A DNA stretch of 64,000 nt from Chrysaora quinquecirrha (Eukaryota > Cnidaria > Scyphozoa > Semaeostomeae > Pelagiidae): contig JACTAT010000038.1 of the NCBI GenBank assembly GCA_014526335.1, positions 94,312 to 158,311 on the forward strand, written 5' to 3'. Positions 32,422 to 46,360 of the stretch are shown one piece after another; within the stretch, counting starts at the first letter, position 1; each line of letters starts with the position of its first letter. A model generated the notes under the pieces. It saw only the letters and a list, made by a program, of their open reading frames with translations. It ran no database searches and was not told where the DNA came from. The translations under genes were made by a program, and so were the position numbers.

Positions 32422-35400
32422 TTATAATCTTATATTTCTTTTTTGTTCCGAATGATATATAAAGTTGGCCAGGGATGTTAGCTCCTTGTCTGTTTTGGGG
32501 TTCGTTAGTAACTGTTTAAAAAGTTCTATTTTCTGTTCTTTTGAGAGTATTCCTACATCTTCACGTTTCATATCAATTTGCTGTAAGAATGTCTCTCTTT
32601 CCGCCTTATTATGTTCACAGTCAAAAATAAAATGTATCTCGTCATCTTTTGGTTTTGGGATTACTGTACAAAAATCACATGTTCTCATTTCTTGTTCCAA
32701 TTTATTACGATTAGAGTCATACCTGCCGGTTTCAATTTTAAGTTTATGTGCGCTAATTAATAATCTAGTAATCGCTGTTCTATGTGTTCTTAACTTTACC
32801 TCTGTTAAATATTTTTCCATCTGCGGTTTGTCTTTAAATTGCCTGTAAAATTTTAATTTTTCCATATTGTTAATTTGCATTGACCAATACTGTTCAAATT
32901 TCTTTGTAAGGGTGCTTTTACAGACCGTCTTTATTATTCTATTATTTTTCTTGGTAATATTTTTATGTTGCGAGCAATTATATTCATTTTTTATCAAAAG
33001 CTTACTCGTATTAAAATTTGTATCTCTTATTATATTATTTAAATCTTTATACCATTCATTTTCACTAGTTATCAGTTCGGATAACGTGTCTGTTAGTAAC
33101 TTATTATCGTTCTGGTTAATATAGTCGAAGTACTTAAGAGCATTAGTTTGCATATCTATCTTTAGAGGATGTATTCCTAGTTCTCCTAAGATTGCAACAT
33201 TAATTGATTTACGATGGACTCCTAAGATGTGCTTTCCAAACTGAAGTTGCACTTTTTCAATTTTATTTTCTATTTTTGATTTATATCCCCAAATTTCAGA
33301 GCCGTAAAGTAAAATTGGCTTAACGGTGGCATTGAATACATCAATAAGGGTTTTGATTGGCAGATTTCGCATAGTTGATAGTTTATATACACTAAAAAGA
33401 GCACGTTTAGCTCTGTTCGCTAAGTCTTCCATTGCAGCATTGAAATTGCCATTGCAATCTAACAAAATGCCTAAGTATTTGTAGTTTTTCACTACCTTGA
33501 TTTTTTCATCGTTAATTTTAAAATCTGTGTTTTTATATAACTTTCCAAATTTGTTGAATATCATGATTTTTGTTTTGTCTGTGTTTATTATCATCTTCCA
33601 TGTTTTACAATAATTTTCTAATTCTTTTATGTTCGATTTTAAACCTTGTTCTGTTTTTGAAATTAATACGATATCATCGGCCCAAATCAGGCATGGTACT
33701 TTTCTATTTCCTATGACTGGCGAATCAATAGATTGATTCGAATTCAATGACATACATAAATTATTCATATCAACGTTAAAGAGAAATGAGCTAAGGGGAT
33801 CCCCTTGTTTAACTCCCATATTTTGTTCGAAATTTGTGCTTAAATTATTTTTTATTAGTATTCGACTTTGGGTGTTCGTATAAAGTTTTTCAATTGTTGT
33901 TAGCATCTTATCTTCTACTCCATAACATTTGACCTTGTGAAGAAGACCTTGTCTCCAAACTCTATCGAAGGCTTTTGATATGTCTACGAAACAGCAATAT
34001 AATTTTTCTCTTTTTTCAAACAACTTATCAATTATTGTTTTCAATGTAAAAATATTGTTGGAAGTTCTCATTCCAGGTCTAAAACCCATCATATTGTCTC
34101 CAAAAATCTTGTAGGTTTCAAAAATGTTGATCAACCTTGCATTCAAAATTTGATTAAATAATTTCCCTAGACACGAGGTTAAGGTTATTCCTCGATAATT
34201 TTTAGGGTTTAACTGATCTCCATTTTTGAAAATAGGTTTAATTAGGCCATCTTTCCAAACTTCTGGGTATTGCCCGAATGTTGCGTTAAATACGCTTTCA
34301 ACAATGTTGCTTCCTAGTTTTATATTAGTGAAAACTTTTATTATCTCATTTGATATATTATCCAAGCCTACTGCTTTATTGTTTTTTAAGTTGTTGGTTG
34401 CTTTGAGTATTTCTTCAACAGAGATGTTTTTATTTAATTCATTTTTAATTATCTCTTTATCTTGTGCAGAGAGCGTGTGTATTATGGGTGTGTCAGGGAT
34501 TGACATGTCTGATATTCTATCAGCATAACCTAGTTGTTTAAAAAATTTTATCCATGTTTCTTCAGATATTTTTTCGGAGGGGTCGTTGTTATTCTGTGAA
34601 TTATCTCCAGTAAGGGATTTGATTATTCTCCATTTTTCTTTAATGTCTTTATTAGCAATATCCTCTAACAATTTTAACTGTTTTTCTTTTCTTCGTTTAA
34701 TTTCTTTTTCAACATGTACTTATACTCTTTCTTATTCTGGTAATAGGCTTGTCTGATTGAGTTATTATTCGGGAATTTATTTATTAGATTGGCCACTTTT
34801 TCTAGCTCTTTTCGTTTTCTATAGCAGTTTTGGTCAAAACTTTTTTACTGACGTATCTATTTTATGTTTCCCTCTCTTATTTTTTATTTTAGTTAAGCAC
34901 TGGTTCATTAATGTTTCTAAGAATTCATTTAATATCTTAACCTTTTCATTTATGTCACTTTGTTTTATAATTAGATTCTTGAGCTCTAGGAGTTTTTTAT
35001 CCGTAAGATAATTTTTAGTGTTAGTTTGTGCATTTGTATCCCACTTGTATTTGGGCTTGAGCGGTTGTTTTAGCTTTTTAGTTTTTACCTCACTGTTTCT
35101 GGTACTGCTTACTTTAATGTTTAATTCGCAAGTTAACTGACAGTGATCTGAGTAAATTGTCAATGGATTTATTTTGAAACTCGTGATTTTATCAAAGATT
35201 TCTTCGCTACATATTAAGTAGTCCACAACGCTGTTTCCATTATATTTGAAACATGTAAAATTGCCAGTTAAGTCTCCTAATGTTCTACCGTTAACGATTT
35301 TCAACCGATGTGTAAGACATAGGTCAATTAATGTTTTCCCTGCGTTGTTAACTACATTGTCTTTTGAAAATCTCCTATTATATGTGTTATCAAGTTTTTG

Positions 35401-35949
35401 TTCGGGGTCTCCATTACCAAAGTTGTTTGTATCAGATACAATAAAATCCGGTGTCATCCCAATTCTGCTGTTGAAATCGCCCCCAAGAAAAATGTAGCCT
35501 AATTTAGAGAATTCAGTTATTTCTTTCCTTAATACATCATAAGCGTCTAATTCATATGCTGATTTAGTTGAGTTGTCAGGTTTAATATATACAATACAAA
35601 AGTATAAATCTTTATCTACTGAGAAATGTTGCTTGTTAAATCTCAGCCATAGAAGATCATCATGCTGGCTTTTGATAACATCTATGAGATTATTAAATTT
35701 ATTTTGTATATATGCTGTTATACCCCCAGAGCCTCTTTTCGATTTATCATTTTTTCTTTTACGACAAGAGTGGTAAGCATTGTATCCCACTGCATTGTAT
35801 TTTGGGATGGAGGTTTCCTCTATAAATGTTTCTACTAAGAAGTTGAAATTATTTGGCTCAATTAATTTAGAGATAAATTTGTCGTCTTTTATTTTATTTC
35901 TAAGGCCATTGATATTTAAGATTGAGAGTTTCAACGTATTGTTCTTCAT
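32422..35949 (-). pseudogene. LINE-B ORF2: endonuclease-reverse transcriptase with two frameshifts
   Basis: ATG 35,949 starts a complete AP-like endonuclease: SILNINGL, FLVETFIEE, LGGDFNSRIG, NGRTLGDLTGNFTCFKYNG, VVDYLICSEE and YSDHCQLTCE. The frame breaks after DTSVKKF (about 34,835) by one base, resumes as FDQNCYRKRKELEKVANLIN, and shifts again near 34,690 before entering the reverse transcriptase. The latter shows CCFVDISKAFDRVWR, GVKQGDPLSSFLFN and the catalytic WADDIVLIS. It ends in a Cys/His knuckle-like segment (CDFCTV...DEIHFIFDCEH). It would nick DNA and copy LINE RNA. Only two single-base indels separate it from an open frame, so the insertion is fairly young or these are sequencing errors. 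Confidence 0.92.
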
Positions 35950-35972
35950 TGGTCGAGTTTACTTTATGAAAC

Positions 35973-37259
35973 TTACCACTTGGCTGGCTGGTAATCACTT
36001 CTCATCATTTGTTGTTGTAGTAGTTGTTGCTGATTTTGTTGTTGCTGTTTTATTTGTTGTTGGGGTTTTTCTATCTGATGTTGCTGTAGATGGAATGGAT
36101 ACTGGTGTTGTTGATAAGGATAGTGGATTTGAAAAGGGGGATTTATCTGATAATAAGTTGCAGGCACGTTATGTTGTTGGTACGGCTGGTACAGATTATC
36201 TGTGTGGAGTAGCTGATGTTGTTGCTGTGGTTGGGGTTCAAGCTCTGCATGTCTTATGCCATTCTCAAGGTTTTGCTTTTGGGGTTTATTTCTATTTCTA
36301 TCGTAGATGGTGTCTTTAATTTCTTTTACCAATATCTTTGTACCGTATTCTGATAGATGTATGCCATCATACTGGAATGCATTGTTGTTACTTTCAATTT
36401 CGAAATGGTTGATGAATGTAACTTTGGTTTGACGAGCAAGTTTCCTGATTTCTTGATTAATTTTTTTGAATTTGTTTTCAAAAAGCTGATTTCCAATTCG
36501 TGGAAGTAAGAGTGATAAGGCTATCTTTGCATTTGGATACTTTGGTCTTATAATTTGAATCATATGTTGTAATTTTTGAATTATTTCTTCTTTTATGTCT
36601 ATGTTATGGGATACGTCATTTGAGCCTACATGAATGATAATTTGTTCGTTGATCTTAATGGGGGTGTTTTCAATGAATTTTTTCGTGTCGTCAATTTTTC
36701 CGCCACTGAAAACTTGGCATTTTGTGACTTTTTTTGCGTGGAATTTTGATGGATTTACGGATTTTATTATCGAGTCGCCTAATATGAGGATATCATACCA
36801 CTCGTTATTTTCAGAAACATTCTTTTCATCAGATGTTGGCGCCACTTCCGTCTCTATCTTTTCACTTACTTGGTGAGTCACCTCTGAAGGAGGCGCTGGC
36901 CATGTGTCATCAAAAGCACATGATGTCTGGTTTTGCATGGTTCCTATCGCCTTAAATAGTTCGTTTCTGATATTGTTTACATTATTCTTTTGTTCGTTTA
37001 ATTCCACTTCAATCCACCTCTGGATCCTTTCCACTCTATCGTTGACATACTGGTTTAACTTTATATGATTTGAGTTTGATTCAATTTGCATCGAATCGAG
37101 TTGTTTTTTAATTTTGACACTTTGGTCATTTAAATCTTCTCTGAACATTAAAATATCTCCATTGATTTCAGCTAATTTTTTTGGATTCAAAGTTGTCGCA
37201 TCAAAGCTTTCTCTTAATTTTCTCATTTCATCTTTCAAACTGTTCAGTTCTTTCTGCAT
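35973..37259 (-). CDS. LINE-B ORF1: coiled-coil SGNH protein with Gln-rich tail
   Basis: An uninterrupted 428-codon frame from ATG 37,259, with stops just upstream in frame. The N-terminal ~110 residues are a coiled coil (LNSLKDEMRKLRESF). An SGNH hydrolase-like domain follows, with YDILILGDSIIKSV (serine block), IIHVGSNDVSHN (Gly-Asn-Asp block) and FQYDGIHLSEYG (catalytic Asp and His). The last ~90 residues are rich in Gln, Pro and Tyr (QQQIKQQQQNQQQLLQQQ) and probably disordered. Esterase-type ORF1 proteins are known from CR1-like elements and are thought to help form the RNA-protein particle. The ORF2 start lies 23 bp downstream. The uninterrupted frame argues for recent activity. Confidence 0.88.
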   Translation of the reverse strand: MQKELNSLKDEMRKLRESFDATTLNPKKLAEINGDILMFREDLNDQSVKIKKQLDSMQIESNSNHIKLNQYVNDRVERIQRWIEVELNEQKNNVNNIRNELFKAIGTMQNQTSCAFDDTWPAPPSEVTHQVSEKIETEVAPTSDEKNVSENNEWYDILILGDSIIKSVNPSKFHAKKVTKCQVFSGGKIDDTKKFIENTPIKINEQIIIHVGSNDVSHNIDIKEEIIQKLQHMIQIIRPKYPNAKIALSLLLPRIGNQLFENKFKKINQEIRKLARQTKVTFINHFEIESNNNAFQYDGIHLSEYGTKILVKEIKDTIYDRNRNKPQKQNLENGIRHAELEPQPQQQHQLLHTDNLYQPYQQHNVPATYYQINPPFQIHYPYQQHQYPFHLQQHQIEKPQQQIKQQQQNQQQLLQQQMMRSDYQPAKW

Positions 37260-37438
37260 TTGATTGTTTGTTGTTTTAACTTTAGTTATATCTTCTTTGC
37301 TAGATATTCTTATTAACTTATTTTCTTGCTTATTAACTTATTTCCTTGAAAAGGAAATTTGGCCTAGACAGATGGTAACGCCGGTAAAGAGCGATATCGG
37401 ATTGATCTTTAAAGTTAATAGGCCTTATAAAAATTAAA

Positions 37439-40400
37439 ATGGGTTGTGGATCATCAAAAAGTAGTAGCATCAAAGTTGTTATAACTGCACCGTCTTCCAC
37501 GAACGAGAATAATACTTTCAAGAAGAAGAGCCTAAGCTCAAAAAAAGATGACAAGCAATCACGTCAGGGTCAGGAAGGGTTGGATGAAACAGAAAAGCCC
37601 GGATTACCACCAAAGAAGGAGTCAATTGAAAGTCAAAAAGAGTATGAAAAGCAGCGTCAAAAGTCAAATAACAATAATACAACAATTTCAAAAAATACCG
37701 ATGATCAAGTAATTGTCAAATCTGTTGCAAAGGATAATAATAGTGTAGCAACTGTAACAACTCATCATAATGACCCAGAAGAGGGAAATAATGTGGTAAA
37801 TGCGAATTCACAGACCCAATCTATAGCCATTGAAGAATTGGATGTCTCAAATGATCGCATCAATCAAAATGAAACAGAAATAACAGAATCTTCAAATCCT
37901 GAAAATGTATCAAACAGACTGAGCAGCATTTCCTCAGGTCGATCTGTTCATGCTATTAGCAATTCACAATCACAACAAAGGGGGAAATCAAAATATCAGC
38001 TTTTTAAATCAGAAAACGACTTCAGAGATGTAGACTTGTATGCTGTAGAGGTAATATCATGCTTCATTTCACCATAGTTAATAGAATAGAGAGACAATAG
38101 AGTCTTTATTCTACTGACTGGTTTCACTGAATCTTTTTTTTTTGCTCATTGACTATTAATAGGCAGATGCTTTTCTCAGTAATTTTAGAAGTGGTCTGAC
38201 TGGATGGCCATTTGGCTGACAGCGTTTGGGGATGGGTAAACATCCATAAATAACCAATATTTTTGTGTGGTAGGTACACAATCCATTTGAACGTACAGGG
38301 CCATACAGTATTTTTGCATGTGTAAAGATATTGCAGCTTTTCACAAGCCTTCACTCAAATAGTTTAGCTCAACACTATAAGGAGCTGTCTAAATGTCACG
38401 AAAAAAGTTCAAAATCATGTCATATCAAGTCGTAAGAAACTGAAATCTTGAGATATAGCCTCACTAAACACAGTCAACTGTTACTTGTATCTCTTTTGTA
38501 TCACTAACTTGTATCATTAAATTTTCTCCTATGCCATCCACTTTCAAGATGCTAGGTATATTTAATCATGATTCTTGAAATGGAGGTCTTCAGGGTAAAA
38601 GGATCAGGGAAAGGGAGAGAAACAGTACCATCAAGACGTCCAGCAGGGTCAGAGGTCCGGGGCCCGGGCTGTGAGGGGGCCCACAAAAATTGAAGATTCT
38701 CTTAATACTTCAAGCCAAAACCTCCTAAAGGCCCTGTACAATTACATAACCCAAGGGCCCGCTCTGCCTCTCGACGGCCCTGGAGAGAAAACATTATATA
38801 TCAAGATGCAGTAATCAGTATACAACATACGTAGATATCATGCTCTTGGATAAAGCATACCAACCAAAATCAATTAGAGCCACCCCCTATTTTTATGGCA
38901 CTTTAATTATAACATACCCAAGACCAACAACCTTGCAAGCAATGTGCTTCGCAATGCAACCCTACATATCACCCCAAAAGTCTCAGGCATCTAATATCTT
39001 AGTGTAACTCTTTTCTATATGTGTCTTTAATTATTTTTTTTTCTTCTTACAAGGCACCGGATGGATGCAAAGATTCATTCGAGTCATTAGCCAGATATCT
39101 GATAAGCCCATTTAACTCGGAACTTACAAAATTTCGAGCTATATGGAGATGGGTAACTGCAAATATTGAATATGACACAGAAGCATTTTTTAAAAAACGA
39201 AGTGAAAGGCTGCCTGAAGCAAACAACATTCTGAGAAGTGGCAAAGGTGTATGTGATGGTTATGCCTCTGTTGTCATGGAGCTATGCAGGTATACACATT
39301 TGTTGTCTATCTAGGGCAAAAGGCAAAATAACCCCTCCACAAAAGCTGCATAACAGTGATCATTTGTCAGAAATGGCATGACTGCAGTTATTGATACCAG
39401 TATTTCTATTCCTACTACAGTAAGCTAAAATAGAAAATCAAAAAGAGCTAGAAGCAGAGAATGAAAAGAGCTGAAATGTCTTTGGACATAAAAACCTTTG
39501 GGTCTTACGCTCTTTAGAGTACAAGCATAAAAAAACAGAATTTAATAATTGACTCAGACGGAATATATATACAGATGAAGATCGAAATGCACGGTACTAA
39601 ATCCTTTCCAACTGAGCGTAAGGTAGAACTTCCCGAGGATGAAAATTATCCAATGATAACCAATTTTGATAAATGCTGCTACTCAATTTTCCAGTCGGTA
39701 CAAGTGTAGTTTCGGAGCAAATCATGAGTGCTCGATGAACAAGAGTGTTAACGACACTAATTTTTCTTTGTTTTGGGCTAAAAAGGAATCCTAAACTACG
39801 TTAGTGCATCAAAGAGTCAGAAGGTTCGTTGAAGTAGCTATCTAAAGTACACAGGAGGCAGAGCCAAGAAAAAGTTACGGTCACACGGTCATTGACCGGA
39901 GGAAGGTCAACCAGAACAAAAGAAAATCTGATGCCACACCTAAGACACGCCTATTTTTCATTGTTTAGCGAGGAAGGTTTTCAGCTAGGGGTATTTTTGT
40001 ATGGAGGAAGGTTGAACACTTTTCTGGACTCTGACAGGAGGCTTTCGTTCAGATCTGAAAAGTTTGCCTTCGTATAAATGAATGAAACTTCAGCACTGGT
40101 TCCTAACCCAGGCGAATATCGACATCACGTACAGTCAGAACTAGTTGCCGACTGCTAATCGGATATTTTATGGAACTAATTTGTCGCAACTGACTTGTCA
40201 GCATAAGCGCTCTAGAAACTATTAGTTCGCAACTAGTTCCTTTTGACGGAAAGTAGTCGGCGCACAGTTCCAGAACGTTGGGCATGTGCTACTTCTGTGA
40301 TTACAAGTCCCTGATTCCCGTCAGTCGCAGTCGACATGAGCGCTCTTGCGACAGGGATCAACTGTATCCTAGAAGTTCTGACTAGTTGCTGACATATCGA

Positions 40401-42260
40401 AACAAGTTAGTAGTAAGAACTAGTTGGCGTTAGTTCTATCATATCATAGGTCTACATAAGCCTGGCTTCAGACGCAAAAAGCTTTTAAGTAGGTCTAAAG
40501 ATGTTCCTGTTCGTATCGTATTTTTTGCTATCCTGTAGTACTGTACAACTTCAAAATTGCGAGCAATAGCGGAAATATCTTTGGACATACCAGTGGCGTA
40601 ACCAACGTAGGTTGGGATTAGAGCAACTCCTAAGGGCCCCAAAGCCTTTAGTGCCAAAAAGAGGCCCCAAAAGCTTTTCAAGATACAGTTGAACGCTAAT
40701 TACCTTAATACCGAAACGAAAAACAGGAAAGTTCCTCATTTGAGCAAGACTTAACGGTCAAATCCGGACAATTTCTCGTGAATTTCCCCAAAAGTCGACT
40801 TAAATGTTGCATCCATATTGCAATGTTGCTCTATTTCGGAGCTTCATGTGCTACGTGAGTCCTTGGGACTCAGTTACTGCTTTACCTTTAGCTAGTGCTT
40901 GGCTAACCGACATTTTTGCAAGAACGAATACACTTTGAGCATTTGCCTTAAGACCTCTTTTCGGGTTTTTACTGTCTGAAATTGTTTTGTTACTTGTTAA
41001 TCCTTCAATTTGATCGAGCAGAGTATTTCTCTCGCTTGTTTCGCTTTTGTTGTCTAGATTTTGGAAAAAAATTTCAATATGAAAGGGCTCCCGAGTAAAA
41101 TATTCATAAGGGCCCGAGCTGTTCCGTTACGCCACTGGAAATATCTACTTTTAAAAGCCTTTTTCGTCTTTGTCCAAAGATGTTTCCACTATGTTTCTAC
41201 TATGGCTCGCAATTTTGAAGTTTTGTACTCAAACACTAGGTTCTGTATAACTCAAAGACCAAAGAGAAAACCATTAACGTTTTGTTTTTTTTTTCGTAGC
41301 CATGCAGGCATAGAAATAAAGAAGATTACTGGATATGCAAAAGGTTTCAATTATCGACCTGGAAATAAAATTAAAGGTACAAACACAAACCATGCTTGGA
41401 ATGCAGTTAAACTACAGGGTCGATGGTGGCTGTGTGATTTTACATGGGGTGCAGGATATGTTGGGAACGACAAACGATTTGTCTGGAATTATACTGAGCA
41501 TTATTTCTTAACAGAACCAGAAGAATTTATCCTGGATCATTTTCCAGTGGAAAATGAATGGCAACTTTTAGATACATATTACACCATTGAGGAATTCGAA
41601 AGTTGGGCAAAATTCTATAAGCATTTCTTTATTTATCAATTAAAGCCCTTAACGCATAAAAACGGAATTATCACTGCAAAGAATGGGATGCTAGAAGTAG
41701 CCTTAGAAACGAGAATTCCAGTTAATGTAAGTTGCAAACTCAGTTTTTCAACTGGAAATAGCACAAGTGATTTGAGTGAGTACTGTTTTCATAATCAAGA
41801 AAACAATAAAGCAATATTTCAAGCTCGTCTTCCTCAAACTGGGAATTATGAACTGAAGATATTCTCTCAGAAATCGTCAAATGATGCCGTTAAATCATAT
41901 GATTCCGTTGTTTACTACATGATTCAATGTGACAAAGCTTTGTCTAATTGTCAAACATTTCCAAAGACTTTCAGCTCTTGGACTCAAGGTTTTGTCCTCC
42001 TTGAACCAACTTATGGCAGTTTACCAAAGAATAAAACTGTATGCTTTAGTATAAAAGCACCTCAGACTGTCACTGAGATGGTTGTTTGTGTAAGCGGTGG
42101 TGAGGGTGACTGGCTGCCATTGGAACTGAAAAGTGAAGGTATCTGGAAGGGTGAATGTGCATTCAACTCAAATGCTGAACTTGTAAATGTGGTCATGAAA
42201 CTAGATCAACAGACATCAACTACATATTCAAGCATACTAAAATATACCATTGAAGTTTAG
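37439..42260 (+). CDS. KY-like (kyphoscoliosis peptidase-type) transglutaminase-like protein
   Basis: Three exons join in phase: 37,439-38,050, 39,054-39,289 and 41,300-42,260 (TAG), giving 602 residues. The start MGCGSSKSSS is a typical N-myristoylation signal with a palmitoylatable Cys3, suggesting membrane anchoring. Residues ~10-200 are low-complexity (Ser, Asn, Lys, Gln) and probably disordered. Residues ~205-350 form a transglutaminase-like domain, with the triad readable as Cys271 (SGKGVCDGYAS), His314 (NTNHAWNAV) and Asp329 (WWLCDFTWGAG). Residues ~360-600 resemble the C-terminal beta-rich module of the KY family. KY proteins act at the cytoskeleton; in vertebrates they stabilise the neuromuscular junction and sarcomere. 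Intron 2 is filled with TIR elements. The gene converges on ADAT2. Confidence 0.9.
40460..41240. repeat. Outer inverted repeat around the hAT-like element in KY intron 2
   Basis: The left arm (about 40,465-40,585: GTACAACTTCAAAATTGCGA, GGAAATATCTTTGGACA) is inverted in the right arm (about 41,140-41,236: TGTCCAAAGATGTTTCC, GGCTCGCAATTTTGAAGTT). A related sequence, ATGTCCAAAGATGTTTCCAT, occurs alone near 4,213. This looks like an older MITE into which the hAT-like element jumped. Confidence 0.65.
40591..41137. mobile_element. 547-bp hAT-like TIR element in KY intron 2
   Basis: Starts CAGTGGCGTAACCAACG and ends CCGTTACGCCACTG. CAGTGGCGTA-type termini are common in animal hAT elements. The expected 8-bp target duplication is not evident. 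No coding capacity. It is nested in the inverted repeat at 40,460-41,240. Confidence 0.75.
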
Positions 42261-42776
42261 ATGTTAAATTTAAGGGTATACAGCACTGACTTTCTAAAGG
42301 GTTTATGATTATAAAACATCAGACAAGTGTAAATATGGCTGATCTTGATTGTTTGAAAACTTTTATAAAAGGATCAATATGATGCAAACTTTTAAGAAAA
42401 AAATTTTTTTTTATATTTGTATATATTTTATTAAGATCGTTTTTTCCAAGGGTTTATTATTTTTTTACAGAGAATGTTTAGTATAAGTAAAAAGCGAAAT
42501 TCAGTTTTTGTATATAACATTAAAGATTATATTTTTAAGAGTGGTTAGCTACATAGTATTACACAAAGGTTTTTTAAGTATTGAGTTTGAACAAGATGCA
42601 ATATTGCACTTTTTTTATGTCATTTTATGAGTCCGTCACAGAATGGACAAAGCCAAAAATGTGCATATGTGAACTGTATGCAAAAAGTTCGATTTTCAGC
42701 AGTGAAACTATCTAGAAATATTTCAGGACAAAAACAGAATCGATTAGCAATGATAATTACTGATTTTGGCTTCAAA

Positions 42777-42782
42777 AATAAA
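42777..42782 (+). terminator. Candidate polyadenylation signal of the KY-like gene
   Basis: AATAAA about 520 bp after the stop codon and 170 bp before the convergent ADAT2 stop. Its use is inferred. Confidence 0.4.
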
Positions 42783-42954
42783 ATATGGTCCTTGAGTATG
42801 CTGTTGCTGCCGTGTGAGTAAACAGCAGTCCCTCCTCTGAGAGCTAAATCAAGATGTTGAGTTTCTCCATCTCCTACTGCAGGAAAGGTCCATTTTCACA
42901 GCTTTTCAAACTAGCCATCTATCTTAATAAGCAAACAATTTAATTTAATCTTTA

Positions 42955-45937
<2,983 letters not shown>

Positions 45938-45987
45938 AATTTAAAAATTGTACAAGGGTACTTGTACCTGCAGTGCAATTGTAATTG

Positions 45988-46137
45988 TATTTCCCATACG
46001 ACATGACGCCACAAGATGCAGTTTGCCATGCAAACACCCACGTGACAGCATTTTTCACCATATAGCCTCATTTTGATTAAGCCTCGTTTTCATGTTGCCT
46101 ATAAAGCGGCGCCACGCCCCAGCATCAGTGTCATTTG
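45988..46137. repeat. DIRS inverted terminal repeat, low-coordinate copy
   Basis: Starts CATGACGCCACAAGATGCAG and runs through CACGTGACAGC and GGCGCCACGCCCCAGCATCA. Its reverse complement lies at about 50,385-50,518, essentially identical. Confidence 0.92.
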
Positions 46138-46245
46138 GAATTTGTGAGCTAGACAGCTACAATCCAAGAAGGTTTGCTGCAACTATAGGGCGGGAACCTG
46201 TAAAGACAACTGAAGAGCATCATAAATACCCCAAAATGGGAGGTG

Positions 46246-46360
46246 TGGCGTCATGTCGTATGGGAAATACAATTACAATTGCACTGCAGGTACAAGTACC
46301 CTTGTACAATTTTTAAATTGCATTTCCCATTACTCCATGACGCCACAAGATGCAGATGTA
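46246..46360. repeat. DIRS internal complementary region
   Basis: The first part (46,246-46,319: GGCGTCATGTCGTATGGGAA, TACAAGTACCCTTGTACAAT) is inverted relative to the outer 3' end at 45,938-46,012. The second part (from 46,314: AATTGCATTTCCCATTACTC) is inverted relative to the outer 5' end at 50,500-50,540. This double complementarity is what lets DIRS elements form a circular replication intermediate. Confidence 0.9.

Larger units (their letters stand above)
32065..37300 (-). mobile_element. LINE-B: non-LTR retrotransposon, nearly complete
   Basis: The order on the minus strand is ORF1 (37,259-35,973) then ORF2 (35,949-32,422), followed by an AT-rich 3' region. Both ends are approximate; the low-coordinate end is placed at an ATGAAATGAAAT-type tail near 32,065, and a second such tract at 31,709 is the alternative. 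ORF1 has coiled-coil and SGNH domains as in LINE-A, but the sequences differ and the reverse transcriptase active site is WADD rather than YADD. It lies about 140-180 bp upstream of the KY-like gene, in the opposite orientation. Confidence 0.9.

Noticed and set aside
40110..40440. Possible TIR element built on AACTAGTT motifs
   Set aside because: AGAACTAGTTG recurs in direct and inverted forms, but no consistent terminal repeat or target duplication could be defined.
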